The position numbers were made by a program, and so were the translations under genes. A DNA stretch of 64,000 nt from Streptomyces sp. NBC_01446 (GTDB lineage: Bacteria; Actinomycetota; Actinomycetes; Streptomycetales; Streptomycetaceae). The notes below the pieces were generated by a model that saw nothing but the letters and a program-made list of their open reading frames with translations, did no database searches and had not been told where the DNA came from. Positions 33,566 through 43,097 of the stretch are shown piece by piece. The stretch's first letter is position 1; the number at the start of each line of letters is the position of its first letter. Where the stretch lies: positions 2,882,501 to 2,946,500 of the forward strand of contig NZ_JAPEPO010000001.1 of NCBI RefSeq assembly GCF_026340095.1, written 5' to 3'.

Positions 33566-36529
33566 GTGATACGAGATCAAGAAGAAACGACGGAGCAGCA
33601 GGGCGTGCATCCCGATAAGGCGGAGGGCACCTCTGGGGCTTCGGCGCGCCCGGACAGCGACGAGGCCGACCACTCCCCCGTGACCGAACGCCTGGGCCGG
33701 CCGGCCGGGGCGCCCCCGGCGGACACGTCCGAGGAGGCCGCTGAGGCCGCTGAGGCCGCGCCCGAGAAGGGCGCGGAGGCCGGGCCCGAGCGGACCGAGG
33801 TCCCTCTCGTCGACCCGGAGTGCATCGATGCCGACGCACACTCCGAGCGGGTGGACGGCGACGAACCGCTCCTCCCCGCGCGCGTGCACCGCCCCTCCGA
33901 CCTGATGCGTCTGCTGGTGGGCGTTCTCGCGATCGCCGTGCTCCTGTCGATCGCCGCCTTCGCCCACGGCACGACCTCGGGTCTTCAGCAGGACATCAGC
34001 AAGGGCACGGGCGCCGCTCCCGACCTCATGATCAAATTCGCGGGGCTCGCGTCGAGCATCGCGATCCTCCTCGTCCCGGTCGCCTTCGCGATCGAGCGGC
34101 TGATCAAACGCGACGGGCTGCGGATCGCCGACGGTGTTCTCGCGGCCGTCCTCGCACACGGGGTGACGCTCGCGACGGACCTGTGGGTCGCCCAGGGCGC
34201 CCCACAGTCGATCCAGGACGCGCTCACCCGTCCGTCGCCGGGCGACATCCACGCGCTGACCGATCCGGTGCACGGCTATCTGGCGCCCGTCATCGCCTAT
34301 ATGACAGCCGTGGGGATGTCCCGCAGACCACGCTGGCGTGTGGTGCTGTGGGTGGTGCTGCTGCTCGACGCGTTCGCGATGCTGGTCACCGGCTACACGA
34401 CACCGTTCTCGATCATCCTGACGGTCCTCATCGGCTGGACTGTCGCCTACGGCACGCTCTACGCGGTCGGTTCACCGAACGTACGGCCCACCGGCCAGAC
34501 GCTCCTCGCGGGCCTGCGGCACGTCGGCTTCCACCCGGTGAGCGCGGCCCGCGAAGAGGCCCACGAGGGCGCTACGGAGAACGGGGACAGGGGGCGGCGC
34601 TACTTCGTCACCCTGGAGGACGGCCCCCCTCTCGACGTCACCATCGTCGACCGAGAACAGCAGGCACAGGGCTTCTTCTACCGCGTGTGGCGCCGACTGA
34701 CGCTGCGCGGTATCACCACGGGCCGCAGCCTCCAGTCGCTGCGCCAGGCGCTGGAGCAGGAGGCGCTCCTCGCGTACGCGGCGATCGCGGCCGGGGCCAA
34801 CGCACCGAAGCTGATCGCGACGTCCGAGCTCGGCCCCGACGCGGTGATGCTCGTGTACGAGCACACGGGCGGCCGTTCGCTGGACTCCGTGCCGGACGAG
34901 GAGATCACCGACGAGCTGCTGCGCGACACCTGGCACCAGGTGCAGGCGCTCCAGTCGCGGCGTATCGCCCATCGGCGGCTCACCGGCGACGCGATTTTGG
35001 TGGATCGTTCCGGCACGGTGATCCTGACGGATCTGCGCGGCGGCGAGATCGCGTCCGGCGATCTGATCCTGCGCATGGACATCGCGCAGCTCCTGGCCAC
35101 GCTGGGCCTTCGTGTGGGCGCCGAGCGTGCGGTGGCGTCCGCCGTGGGAGTGCTCGGCCCCGATGCGATCGCCGACTGTCTGCCGCTGCTCCAGCCCATC
35201 GCCCTGAGCCGTACGACGCGCTCGACACTGCGCAAGCTCGGCAGGGAGCGTTCCGAACGCGAGCGCGAGGCCGTGCTCGAGGCGTCGCGCAGGGCGAAGC
35301 AGGCCCGCCTGGACGAGGCCTCCCTCGCCGAGCCCTCTCCCGCCGAGGAATCGACGCCTACGGAGAGGGCCACCGAGAAAACGCCCTCTACGAAGACGGT
35401 CGCCGAGCGGATCACGCCCCCGTCGGCCAAGACCTCCGCGAAGGTCGAACGGCAGACCGAGAAAGCCGAGCGGCAGGCCGAGAAGAAGGCCATCGACGAG
35501 GCCCTGGACGAAGCGCGCGAGGAGGATCTCCTCACCCAGATCCGCCACCAGGTGCTCCGCATCCGGCCTCAGGCGCCCGTCGAGCCGGCCCGCCTGGAGC
35601 GCATCAAACCGCGCACTCTCGTGAGCTTCATCGCGGGCGCCATCGGCGCGTACTTCCTGCTGTCGCAGCTCACCCACATCGAGTTCGGCACGCTCTTCGA
35701 CCAGGCCCAGTGGGGCTGGGTCGCCGCCGCCGTCCTGTTCTCGGCGCTGAGCTACTTCGCCGCCGCGATGAGCCTGCTCGGCTTCGTGCCGGAGCGGGTG
35801 CCGTTCCTGCGGACGGTCGCCGCCCAGGTCGCGGGCTCGTTCGTGAAGATCGTGGCACCGGCCGCCGTCGGCGGTGTGGCGCTCAACACCCGCTTCCTGC
35901 AACGCGCGGGCGTGCGCCCCGGGCTCGCGGTGGCCAGTGTCGGCGCCTCCCAGCTCTTCGGCCTGGGCGCGCACATCATGATGCTGCTGACCTTCGGCTA
36001 TCTGACCGGCACGGAGAAGACCCCGTCCCTGTCGCCGTCCCGGACGGTCATCGCGGGCCTGCTGACCGTCGCGGTCCTCGTACTCGTGGTCACGTCGATC
36101 CCGTTCCTGCGGAAGTTCGTCGTCACGCGCGTACGGTCCCTGTTCGCCGGCGTCGTACCGCGCATGCTGGACGTACTCCAGCGGCCGCAGAAGCTGATCA
36201 CCGGCATCGGCGGCATGCTCCTCCTGACGGCCTGCTTCGTGATGTGCCTGGACGCGTCGATCCGCGCCTTCGGGGACGAGTCGACGACGCTCAGCCTGGC
36301 CAGCGTCGCGGTCGTGTTCCTCGCGGGCAACGCGCTCGGTTCCGCCGCGCCGACGCCGGGCGGTGTGGGCGCGGTCGAGGCAACCCTGACGGTCGGCCTC
36401 ATCGCGGTCGGGCTGCCCAAGGAGGTCGCGGCCCCGGCCGTGCTGCTCTACCGGCTCCTGACGCTGTGGGTACCGGTGCTGCCGGGCTGGCTCTTCTTCA
36501 ACCACCTCTCCCGGAAGGGCTCCCTGTAG
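33566..36529 (+). CDS. Pseudokinase plus LPG-synthase-type flippase fusion protein
   Basis: About 987 aa. Order: acidic disordered N-terminus (1-110); about six membrane helices (115-320); a soluble kinase-like domain (about 340-575) with degenerate catalytic motifs (H-R-R-L-T-G-D in place of HRD-loop, D-L-R-G-G in place of DFG); a charged coiled-coil linker (about 590-680); and a C-terminal membrane domain (about 685-985) of the lysylphosphatidylglycerol-synthase/YbhN flippase type with G-x-A-A-P-T-P-G-G-V-G. It probably moves or gates a lipid, with the pseudokinase as sensor (inference). GTG at 33566 is taken; GTG at 33605 is an alternative. Confidence 0.85.
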   Translation: MIRDQEETTEQQGVHPDKAEGTSGASARPDSDEADHSPVTERLGRPAGAPPADTSEEAAEAAEAAPEKGAEAGPERTEVPLVDPECIDADAHSERVDGDEPLLPARVHRPSDLMRLLVGVLAIAVLLSIAAFAHGTTSGLQQDISKGTGAAPDLMIKFAGLASSIAILLVPVAFAIERLIKRDGLRIADGVLAAVLAHGVTLATDLWVAQGAPQSIQDALTRPSPGDIHALTDPVHGYLAPVIAYMTAVGMSRRPRWRVVLWVVLLLDAFAMLVTGYTTPFSIILTVLIGWTVAYGTLYAVGSPNVRPTGQTLLAGLRHVGFHPVSAAREEAHEGATENGDRGRRYFVTLEDGPPLDVTIVDREQQAQGFFYRVWRRLTLRGITTGRSLQSLRQALEQEALLAYAAIAAGANAPKLIATSELGPDAVMLVYEHTGGRSLDSVPDEEITDELLRDTWHQVQALQSRRIAHRRLTGDAILVDRSGTVILTDLRGGEIASGDLILRMDIAQLLATLGLRVGAERAVASAVGVLGPDAIADCLPLLQPIALSRTTRSTLRKLGRERSEREREAVLEASRRAKQARLDEASLAEPSPAEESTPTERATEKTPSTKTVAERITPPSAKTSAKVERQTEKAERQAEKKAIDEALDEAREEDLLTQIRHQVLRIRPQAPVEPARLERIKPRTLVSFIAGAIGAYFLLSQLTHIEFGTLFDQAQWGWVAAAVLFSALSYFAAAMSLLGFVPERVPFLRTVAAQVAGSFVKIVAPAAVGGVALNTRFLQRAGVRPGLAVASVGASQLFGLGAHIMMLLTFGYLTGTEKTPSLSPSRTVIAGLLTVAVLVLVVTSIPFLRKFVVTRVRSLFAGVVPRMLDVLQRPQKLITGIGGMLLLTACFVMCLDASIRAFGDESTTLSLASVAVVFLAGNALGSAAPTPGGVGAVEATLTVGLIAVGLPKEVAAPAVLLYRLLTLWVPVLPGWLFFNHLSRKGSL

Positions 36530-36635
36530 GAGCGCATTTCCTGGAGCGCTCCCTGTAGCGGCGTGTTTAGGGAAGGGCACCCTTTAGGGACGCGTTTCCC
36601 GGAGCGCTCCCTGCAAGGACGCGTGTCCGGGTGAG
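36518..36635. repeat. Degenerate ~30-bp tandem repeats over a gene 3' end
   Basis: About four imperfect copies of a 28-31-bp unit, each containing GGAGCGCTCCCTGYA-like sequence, start inside the last codons of the flippase gene and run about 106 bp past its stop. The remainder of 36636-36748 shows no feature. Confidence 0.7.
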
Positions 36636-36748
36636 CTCGTGGACAGCATCGCGGCGCCTCTTCGGAGAGCCCTCCCCCGTAGCCGCATCGCTCACCCGCA
36701 CGGCCCCCGCCCCGAGCGCCCCGTGAGCTGTCGCCGCAGGATGGGTTC

Positions 36749-38293
36749 ATGCCCAATCCGTCCCGGCCGCGTGCCGCTGCCCTGGTCGCCGCCGCCCTCC
36801 TCATGACCTCCGCCCTCGCGGCGTGCAGCAGCGACTCCGAGGACCCGGACCTGACGGCCCAGACCCTCAGCTGGAAGGACTGCCCCGCGCCCTCGGAGTC
36901 GGAGGGCGGCGGCCCCGCGCCGTCGCCGCTGCCCGGCGGCGCCACCTGGCAGTGCGCCACCATGAAGGCGCCCCTCGACTGGGGCAAGCCCAAGGGCGAC
37001 ACGATCGGCATCGCGCTCATCCGCGCCAAGTCCTCCGGCGCCGAGGACAAGCGCATCGGATCGCTCATCTTCAACTTCGGCGGACCCGGCGGTTCCGGAG
37101 TCACCACGCTGCCCGCGTTCGGCAACGAGTACGCGAACCTGCGCACCCGCTACGACCTGGTGAGCTTCGACCCGCGCGGCGTCGGCCGCAGCGACGGCGT
37201 GAAGTGCGAGAACGACAAGCAACTCGACAAGTACTTCCAGCAGGACGCCATGCCCGACGACGCCGCCGAGACGAAGGAGCTCGTAGGCAACATCACCCAG
37301 TTCAACGACGCCTGCGAGACGAACTCCGGGCAGGTCATCCCGCACGTCGCGACGACGGACGCGGCGCGCGACATGGACCTGATGCGTCAGGTGCTCGGCG
37401 ACGACAAGATGCACTACTTCGGGATCTCGTACGGCACCGAACTGGGCGGCGTGTACGCCCACTTGTTCCCCAGGAACGTGGGCCGCGCCATCTTCGACGG
37501 CGTCGTCGACCCCACCCAGAACTCCGAGGAGGGCTCGCTCAGCCAGGCCAAGGGCTTCCAGCTCGCCCTCGACAACTACGCGAAGGACTGCACCTCCAAG
37601 GTCGAGGACTGTCCGGTCGGCGACACCCCCGAGCAGGTCAAGGCCAAGATCGCGAAGCTGCTCAAGGACTTGGACTCCAAGCCGATCCCCGGGGTCTTCC
37701 CGCGCGACCTGACGCAGACCGCCGCGACGAACGGCATCGCGCAGTCGCTGTACTCCAAGGACTTCTGGGAGTACCTCACCGAGGGTCTCGTCCAGGCCTA
37801 CGAGGGCAACGGCCAGATCCTCATGCTCCTCTCGGACTCCATGAACGGCCGTAGCGAGGACGGCAAGTACAGCAACATCCAGGCGGCCAACGTCTCCGTC
37901 AACTGCGCCGACGACAAGCCCCGCTACACGCCGGCATACGTGAAGTCGAAGCTCCCCGAGTTCCGCGCCGCCTCTCCCCTGTTCGGCGACTACCTCGCGT
38001 GGGGCATGCTCAGCTGCACGGACTGGGCGGTCCCCGGCGCCGCGGACCACCCCGACGTCAGCGCGCCCGGCTCGGCGCCGATCCTCGTCGTGGGCAATAC
38101 GGGTGACCCGGCCACCCCGTACGAAGGTGCGAGGAAGATGGTCGACGCGCTCGGCAAGGGTGTCGGGGTGGAACTCACGTACGAGGGCCAGGGGCACGGC
38201 TCGTACGACAGCGGGAACAAGTGTGTGCGAGGCGCCGTGGACGGCTATCTGCTGAACGGGACGGTGCCGAAGGCGGGCTCGGTCTGCAAGTAG
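36749..38293 (+). CDS. Secreted tripeptidyl-aminopeptidase-like lipoprotein (S33)
   Basis: The 514-aa protein starts with a lipoprotein signal (lipobox A-L-A-A-C, Cys26). The alpha/beta hydrolase fold shows F-N-F-G-G-P-G-G-S-G (oxyanion region), nucleophile G-I-S-Y-G-T-E-L-G, G-N-T-G-D-P-A-T-P (Asp) and G-Q-G-H-G-S-Y (His), with the TAP-type C-terminal domain and paired cysteines. This is the family of Streptomyces mycelium-associated SlpD/SlpE proteinases, which cut tripeptides from peptide N-termini outside the membrane. A close paralogue follows 133 bp downstream. Confidence 0.92.
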   Translation: MPNPSRPRAAALVAAALLMTSALAACSSDSEDPDLTAQTLSWKDCPAPSESEGGGPAPSPLPGGATWQCATMKAPLDWGKPKGDTIGIALIRAKSSGAEDKRIGSLIFNFGGPGGSGVTTLPAFGNEYANLRTRYDLVSFDPRGVGRSDGVKCENDKQLDKYFQQDAMPDDAAETKELVGNITQFNDACETNSGQVIPHVATTDAARDMDLMRQVLGDDKMHYFGISYGTELGGVYAHLFPRNVGRAIFDGVVDPTQNSEEGSLSQAKGFQLALDNYAKDCTSKVEDCPVGDTPEQVKAKIAKLLKDLDSKPIPGVFPRDLTQTAATNGIAQSLYSKDFWEYLTEGLVQAYEGNGQILMLLSDSMNGRSEDGKYSNIQAANVSVNCADDKPRYTPAYVKSKLPEFRAASPLFGDYLAWGMLSCTDWAVPGAADHPDVSAPGSAPILVVGNTGDPATPYEGARKMVDALGKGVGVELTYEGQGHGSYDSGNKCVRGAVDGYLLNGTVPKAGSVCK

Positions 38294-38355
38294 CGGCGGG
38301 GGTAAGCGTGTTCGGCTCGCGCGCCCGGTTGTCGATGACGCGCTGCCGCAGATGA

Positions 38356-38378
38356 TTGTCAGTGGCGCTGCCTAGGAT
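38356..38378 (+). promoter_or_regulatory. RecA-NDp/PafBC-like DNA-damage promoter
   Basis: TTGTCAGTG (38356-38364), 8 bp, TAGGAT (38373-38378): an exact match to tTGTCRgtg-N8-TAnnnT. It lies 48 bp before the second peptidase gene, in its only intergenic region. Confidence 0.65.
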
Positions 38379-38426
38379 GGTCTGACTGTCTTCGGATCGG
38401 AGGCAGGCGAGGGGGATCGCCGGGGG

Positions 38427-40025
38427 GTGCCTGTGTCGCGTCATGTTCGTTCGTTCGCTCTGCTGGCCGCGGGGCTGCTGGTGGCCGGTGCCGCCGCGGG
38501 CTGCGGCGGGTCGGGAGACAAGGCCGGGCACGGCGAGGGGAAGGGGCACACGCAGCCACCGCACTCGTCGCCGTCGTCACCACCGGGCTCGGACAAGGCC
38601 GGCCGCGCCGGCACACTGCCCGCACTGCCCGCCGCACTCACGTCTCAGCGACTCGACTGGGGCCGCTGCAAGGCCACCGACGACGGCCCCGCGCCCGGCT
38701 CCGACTGGCAGTGCGCGACGCTGAAGGCGCCGCTCGACTACGCGAAGCCGGACGGGGAGACCATCGGCGTCGCCCTCATCCGCGCCAAGTCCACGAGCGG
38801 GAGCGGACGTTCCGGCTCGCTCTTGTTCAACTTCGGGGGGCCGGGCGGCTCCGGGGTCTCGATGCTGCCCGCCTTCGCACCGGACTACGCGAAGCTGCGC
38901 GAGCGCTACGACCTGGTGAGCTTCGACCCGCGCGGCGTCGGCGCGAGCGAGGGAGTGCGCTGCCGCGACGACAAGGCGATCCAGGCCGCCGAGTCCGTCG
39001 ACCTCACGCCGGACACCCCCGCCGAGGAGCGGGCGTACTTCAAGGACGCCGCAGACCTCGGCGCGGGCTGCGCCCGGCAGGCCGGCAAGCTGCTCGGGCA
39101 CGTCTCGACGGACGACACGGCCCGCGACATGGACCTGGCACGCCAGGCGCTCGGCGACGACAAGCTGCACTACATGGGCGTCTCGTACGGGACCCAACTG
39201 GGCGGTGTGTACGCGCACTTGTTCCCCGGCAAGGTGGGACGGCTCGTTCTGGACGCCGTGGTCGACCCGGCCGCGGACACCGTGGGCCATGCCGAGAACC
39301 AGACGAGAGGCTTCCAGCGGGCCCTCGACAACTACCTCAAGTCCACCGGCCAGGACCCGGATCAGGGATCCCGGAAGATCGCCGCCCTGCTGAAGCGGAT
39401 CGACGCGAAGCCGCTGCGGACCTCGGGCGGCCGCGAACTCAACCAGTCGCTCGCGACGATCGGCATCACCGTCACCCTGTACAGCCAGAGCAGTTGGCCC
39501 GCACTGACGCGTGGCCTGGAGACGGCGGAGAAGGGGGACGGGACGGCGCTGCTCGCCCTGGCCGACGCGTACAACGAGCGGAGTCCCGCCGGGCATTACA
39601 GCTCGCAGAGCCACTCGCAGCGGGCGATCTCCTGCCTCGACGACAAGGAGCGGCCGACGCCGGCGGAGGCGAAGAAGCGGCTCGCGTCGTTCCGCGAGAT
39701 CTCGCCCGTCTTCGGGGAGTTCATGGCCTGGGACACGGCGGGCTGGTGCCACGACTGGCCGGTGCCGGGCCAGTACGCGACTCCCGAGGTGAGCGCGCCG
39801 GGCGCCGCCCCGATCCTCGTCGTGGGGAACACGGGCGACCCGGCGACCCCGTACGAGGGCGCCCGCCGGATGGCGGACGAGCTCGGCAAGGGTGTCGGCA
39901 TCGAGCTCACCTGGAAGGGCGAGGGGCACGGCGCGTACGGCAGCGGGTCGAGCTGCGTCGACTCGACGGTGAACGGCTACTTCCTGGAGGGCCGAATACC
40001 GCGCGACGGGAAGGTCTGCTCCTGA
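38427..40025 (+). CDS. Secreted tripeptidyl-aminopeptidase-like lipoprotein (S33), second copy
   Basis: The 532-aa paralogue of the preceding gene has a lipobox (A-A-A-G-C, Cys26), a Gly/His/Pro/Ser-rich wall-spanning spacer (about 27-65), nucleophile G-V-S-Y-G-T-Q-L-G, G-N-T-G-D-P-A-T-P and G-E-G-H-G-A-Y. It should act on peptides at the cell surface. The start may be GTG at 38427 or 38433. Unlike its neighbour it has a DNA-damage-type promoter in front. Tandem duplication followed by regulatory divergence is the simplest reading. Confidence 0.9.
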   Translation: MPVSRHVRSFALLAAGLLVAGAAAGCGGSGDKAGHGEGKGHTQPPHSSPSSPPGSDKAGRAGTLPALPAALTSQRLDWGRCKATDDGPAPGSDWQCATLKAPLDYAKPDGETIGVALIRAKSTSGSGRSGSLLFNFGGPGGSGVSMLPAFAPDYAKLRERYDLVSFDPRGVGASEGVRCRDDKAIQAAESVDLTPDTPAEERAYFKDAADLGAGCARQAGKLLGHVSTDDTARDMDLARQALGDDKLHYMGVSYGTQLGGVYAHLFPGKVGRLVLDAVVDPAADTVGHAENQTRGFQRALDNYLKSTGQDPDQGSRKIAALLKRIDAKPLRTSGGRELNQSLATIGITVTLYSQSSWPALTRGLETAEKGDGTALLALADAYNERSPAGHYSSQSHSQRAISCLDDKERPTPAEAKKRLASFREISPVFGEFMAWDTAGWCHDWPVPGQYATPEVSAPGAAPILVVGNTGDPATPYEGARRMADELGKGVGIELTWKGEGHGAYGSGSSCVDSTVNGYFLEGRIPRDGKVCS

Positions 40026-40071
40026 CGCCGACGCCAACGCCGACGCGGCGCCCTATGCGGCGCTCTATGAC

Positions 40072-40106
40072 GAACGGGCCCCGCACGCGAGGTGCGGGAC
40101 CCGTTC
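40072..40106 (+). terminator. Terminator of the second peptidase gene
   Basis: A 15-bp stem with one mismatch (40072-40086 with 40092-40106) separates it from convergent moeZ. Confidence 0.85.
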
Positions 40107-40158
40107 GGAAAAGCTGCCCCCTGACCGGCGGCGTCGGCCGCGCGGGCCGGCGGGCGGT

Positions 40159-41358
40159 CTAGTAGACCGGCTTCTCGGGCTCGATCTGGTTGACCCAGCC
40201 GATCACGCCGCCGCCGACGTGCACGGCGTCCGAGAAGCCCGCGGACTTCAGGACGGCGAGGACCTCCGCACTGCGGACACCCGTCTTGCAATGCAAGACG
40301 ATCTTCTTGTCCTGCGGGAGGCTCTCCAGGGCGGTGCCCATGAGGAACTCGTTCTTCGGGATCAGCCGGGCGCCGGGAATCGAGACGATCTCGTACTCGT
40401 TCGGCTCGCGGACGTCGATGATCTCGATGTTCTCGCCGTCGTCCATCCACTCCTTGAGCTGCTTGGGAGTGATCGTCGAGCCGGCCGCCGCCTCCTGGGC
40501 CTCCTCGGAGACGACGCCGCAGAAGGCCTCGTAGTCGATGAGCTCGGTGACGGTCGCGTTCGGGCCGCAGACCGCGCAATCGGGGTCCTTGCGGACCTTG
40601 ACCTGGCGGTACTGCATCTCCAGGGCGTCGTAGATCATCAGGCGGCCGACGAGCGGCTCACCGATGCCGGCGAGGAGCTTGATGGCCTCGTTGACCTGGA
40701 TGGAGCCGATGGACGCGCACAGCACGCCCAGGACGCCGCCCTCGGCGCAGGAGGGAACCATGCCGGGGGGCGGGGGCTCCGGGTAGAGGCAGCGGTAGCA
40801 CGGGCCGTGCTCGGACCAGAAGACCGAGGCCTGGCCGTCGAAGCGGTAGATCGAGCCCCACACGTACGGCTTGTTGAGCAGCACGCACGCGTCGTTGACC
40901 AGGTAGCGGGTCGCGAAGTTGTCCGTGCCGTCGACGATCAGGTCGTACTGGCTGAAGATGTCCATCACGTTCTCGGCCTCGAGCCGCTCTTCGTGGAGGA
41001 TCACGTTCACGTACGGGTTGATGCCGAGCACGGAGTCCTTGGCGGACTCGGCCTTGGAACGGCCGATGTCGGCCTGGCTGTGGATGATCTGGCGCTGGAG
41101 GTTCGACTCGTCGACCTCGTCGAACTCGACGATGCCGAGCGTGCCCACACCGGCCGCGGCCAGGTACATGAGCGCCGGCGAACCGAGGCCGCCCGCGCCC
41201 ACGGCGAGCACCTTGGCGTTCTTCAGCCGCTTCTGCCCGTCCATCCCGACATCGGGGATGATCAGGTGGCGGGAGTACCTGCGGACCTCGTCTACGGTGA
41301 GCTCAGCAGCTGGCTCTACCAGGGGTGGCAGCGACACGGGGGCTCCGTTGATCGTCAT
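40159..41358 (-). CDS. moeZ: Adenylyltransferase/sulfurtransferase MoeZ
   Basis: The 399-aa two-domain protein has an E1-like MoeB domain (residues 1-270) with G-A-G-G-L-G-S, the R-Q-I-I-H segment and zinc cysteines C-Y-R-C and C-A-V-C. A rhodanese domain (about 290-395) follows, with active-site Cys in H-C-K-T-G-V-R-S. It adenylates and thiocarboxylates ubiquitin-like sulfur carriers (MoaD, CysO and those serving thio-natural products). It is the last gene of the leftward run and starts 42 bp after the spherulin-like gene, so it may be read with it. The likely M. tuberculosis counterpart is Rv3206c. Confidence 0.95.
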   Translation of the reverse strand: MTINGAPVSLPPLVEPAAELTVDEVRRYSRHLIIPDVGMDGQKRLKNAKVLAVGAGGLGSPALMYLAAAGVGTLGIVEFDEVDESNLQRQIIHSQADIGRSKAESAKDSVLGINPYVNVILHEERLEAENVMDIFSQYDLIVDGTDNFATRYLVNDACVLLNKPYVWGSIYRFDGQASVFWSEHGPCYRCLYPEPPPPGMVPSCAEGGVLGVLCASIGSIQVNEAIKLLAGIGEPLVGRLMIYDALEMQYRQVKVRKDPDCAVCGPNATVTELIDYEAFCGVVSEEAQEAAAGSTITPKQLKEWMDDGENIEIIDVREPNEYEIVSIPGARLIPKNEFLMGTALESLPQDKKIVLHCKTGVRSAEVLAVLKSAGFSDAVHVGGGVIGWVNQIEPEKPVY

Positions 41359-41400
41359 TTCGGAACAGTGGTTCTTGCGTCAACACTGCCACGCCCCTCT

Positions 41401-42150
41401 TCATTCCGAGACACCCGTTCCGACCCGCGAGACGATGTCGTCCCAGTACCCGGGCATGGCCTCCCAGGGATCGGCGGCGCCACCGCGGTCCGTGCGGTCG
41501 GTGAAGTAGATCGTCCCCGCGCCCTGCCAGCGGGCGATGCGCAGCGCCTCGTCGAGGTGCCCGCGGGGTACGCCGTGCACGAAATGGCAGAAGCGCTCCG
41601 GCGGGTAGTCGGCGGTCCACTCGGCGACCTGGGACCAGCGGTAGTCGCTCCACGGCCCGGAGAAGGTCACCAACTGGTCGGCGGCCTCGGCGTATCCCGG
41701 GTACGGGTGTGTGCCGTGCCCGAGGACGATGTGGGCGTCCTCGCACAGGGCGCGCAGCGTGGTGACGATGCGGCGGACTTCGGGGAGGGCCGCCCGCTCG
41801 GTCGGGCAGCGGCCCAGGGAGAACCCGTCGACGCGGTACCAGTCGAGATAGCGGTGGGCGTCGGACACGACCTCGCCGAACGAGCGTGCGCCATAGGTGA
41901 GATCGAGGTGGCCGAGGACCCGTACGTCCCGGTTGCGCAGCCTGCCCGCGGCTTCGAGGCAGTGCGGGTCGGGGCGGGCCCCGGGTCCGTCCGCCACGTT
42001 CAGGACGACCCAGTGCAAGGGGGCGCCGGGGCGGGTGAGTTCGGCCCATTCGACGGGCGCCATGAGGGGGTGTGCGTAGCCGGGGATGCCGAAGCCGAGC
42101 CGTATGTCGGTGCTCGCGGTCCCGGGGGCGGTGGGGGTCAGATACGGCAT
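41401..42150 (-). CDS. Spherulation-specific family 4 (GH135-like) protein
   Basis: The 249-aa protein belongs to the spherulin-4 family, whose fungal member Sph3 (GH135) cleaves galactosaminogalactan and is related to the Pel hydrolases. Family-like segments are G-F-G-I-P-G-Y-A-H-P (about 19-28), L-G-H-L-D-L-T-Y-G (about 79-87) with its Asp, and W-Y-x-V-D-G-F-S-L-G (about 104-113) with another Asp. No signal peptide is visible, odd for a polysaccharide hydrolase. Its start overlaps the end of the epimerase gene by 13 bp. Confidence 0.85.
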   Translation of the reverse strand: MPYLTPTAPGTASTDIRLGFGIPGYAHPLMAPVEWAELTRPGAPLHWVVLNVADGPGARPDPHCLEAAGRLRNRDVRVLGHLDLTYGARSFGEVVSDAHRYLDWYRVDGFSLGRCPTERAALPEVRRIVTTLRALCEDAHIVLGHGTHPYPGYAEAADQLVTFSGPWSDYRWSQVAEWTADYPPERFCHFVHGVPRGHLDEALRIARWQGAGTIYFTDRTDRGGAADPWEAMPGYWDDIVSRVGTGVSE

Positions 42151-43097
42151 GCCGCTTCCATCCAGATGTCGGCGAGTGATTCCTCGAGGTTGATGCGGGG
42201 GCGCCAGCCGAGCCGGTCGCGTGCGGTGCGCACATCGGCCTGCTGCCAGCTGCCGCAGCCGTCCGGGTACGGGTGCGCGGCGGGTGCCACGTGGTCGGGG
42301 TCGGAGCGGGGGTGGCCGAGCGTCGGGCGGACGGGGCCGCCGGGTGAGTCGAGCTCGTGGAGCGCGCCGCCGAAGCCGGCGACGCGGGCGAGTACGGACG
42401 CCGCGTCCCGCAGCCGGACGGCACGGCCCGAGCCGATGTTGATGACGCCCTGCGCGGCGGAGAGCGAGGCGGCGTGGACGGCGCGGGCCACGTCGCGTAC
42501 GTCGATGAAGTCGCGCTGCGCGCCGAGTCCGCCGAGCTTGAGTTCGCCGTCGCCGGACTGCATGGCGCGGCGCATGGCCTCGGCGAGACGGCCGAGGGGC
42601 GAGCCGGCGGGGGTGCCGGGTCCGGCCGGGGAGAACACCCGCAGGACGACGGCGTCGAGGCCGGAGCCGAGGACGAGTTCCGTCGCGGCGAGCTTGCTCA
42701 CGCCGTACGGTCCGCCGGGCCTCGGGACCGCGTCCTCGGCCGTGGAGGAGCCGGGCTGCGAGGGCCCGTACTCGGCGCCGCAGCCGATCTGCACGAGGCG
42801 GGCGCCGCAGCCGCTGCGCCGCAGTGCCTCGCAGATGGTGGCGACGGCGACGGTGTTGTGGCGGGTGAGGTCGCGGGCCCCGCCGCGGGTGGCTCCCGCG
42901 CAGTTGATGACGACTCCGGGGTGGACCGCGTCGAGGAAGCGGGTCAGCGCGCCCGGGCTTCCGGTGGCGAGGTCGAACCGTACGTCCGCGTCGTCCCCCC
43001 TGCCGAGTGCGGTGAGCTGCACGGCGGGGTCGGCGAGGAGGCGGTCGGCGACGAAGCGGCCGAGGTATCCGTTGGCTCCGATCAGCAGCACCCTCAT
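42138..43097 (-). CDS. NAD-dependent nucleotide-sugar epimerase/dehydratase
   Basis: The 319-aa extended SDR has Rossmann G-A-N-G-Y-L-G (8-14), an active-site P-Y-G-V-S-K (YxxxK, about 130-135) and a D-F-I-D-V-R-D-V substrate-domain motif (about 190). It should interconvert a nucleotide sugar; a UDP-HexNAc 4-epimerase would fit the cluster, but the substrate cannot be read from sequence. It starts within the stop of a 33-codon ORF (ATGA) and overlaps the spherulin-like gene, so the three are translationally coupled. Confidence 0.9.
   Translation of the reverse strand: MRVLLIGANGYLGRFVADRLLADPAVQLTALGRGDDADVRFDLATGSPGALTRFLDAVHPGVVINCAGATRGGARDLTRHNTVAVATICEALRRSGCGARLVQIGCGAEYGPSQPGSSTAEDAVPRPGGPYGVSKLAATELVLGSGLDAVVLRVFSPAGPGTPAGSPLGRLAEAMRRAMQSGDGELKLGGLGAQRDFIDVRDVARAVHAASLSAAQGVINIGSGRAVRLRDAASVLARVAGFGGALHELDSPGGPVRPTLGHPRSDPDHVAPAAHPYPDGCGSWQQADVRTARDRLGWRPRINLEESLADIWMEAACRI

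Noticed and set aside
33820..36558. 912-codon second frame within the flippase gene
   Set aside because: Arg/Pro/Ala-rich nonsense composition typical of a shifted high-GC frame; the other frame has clear membrane and kinase-like domains.
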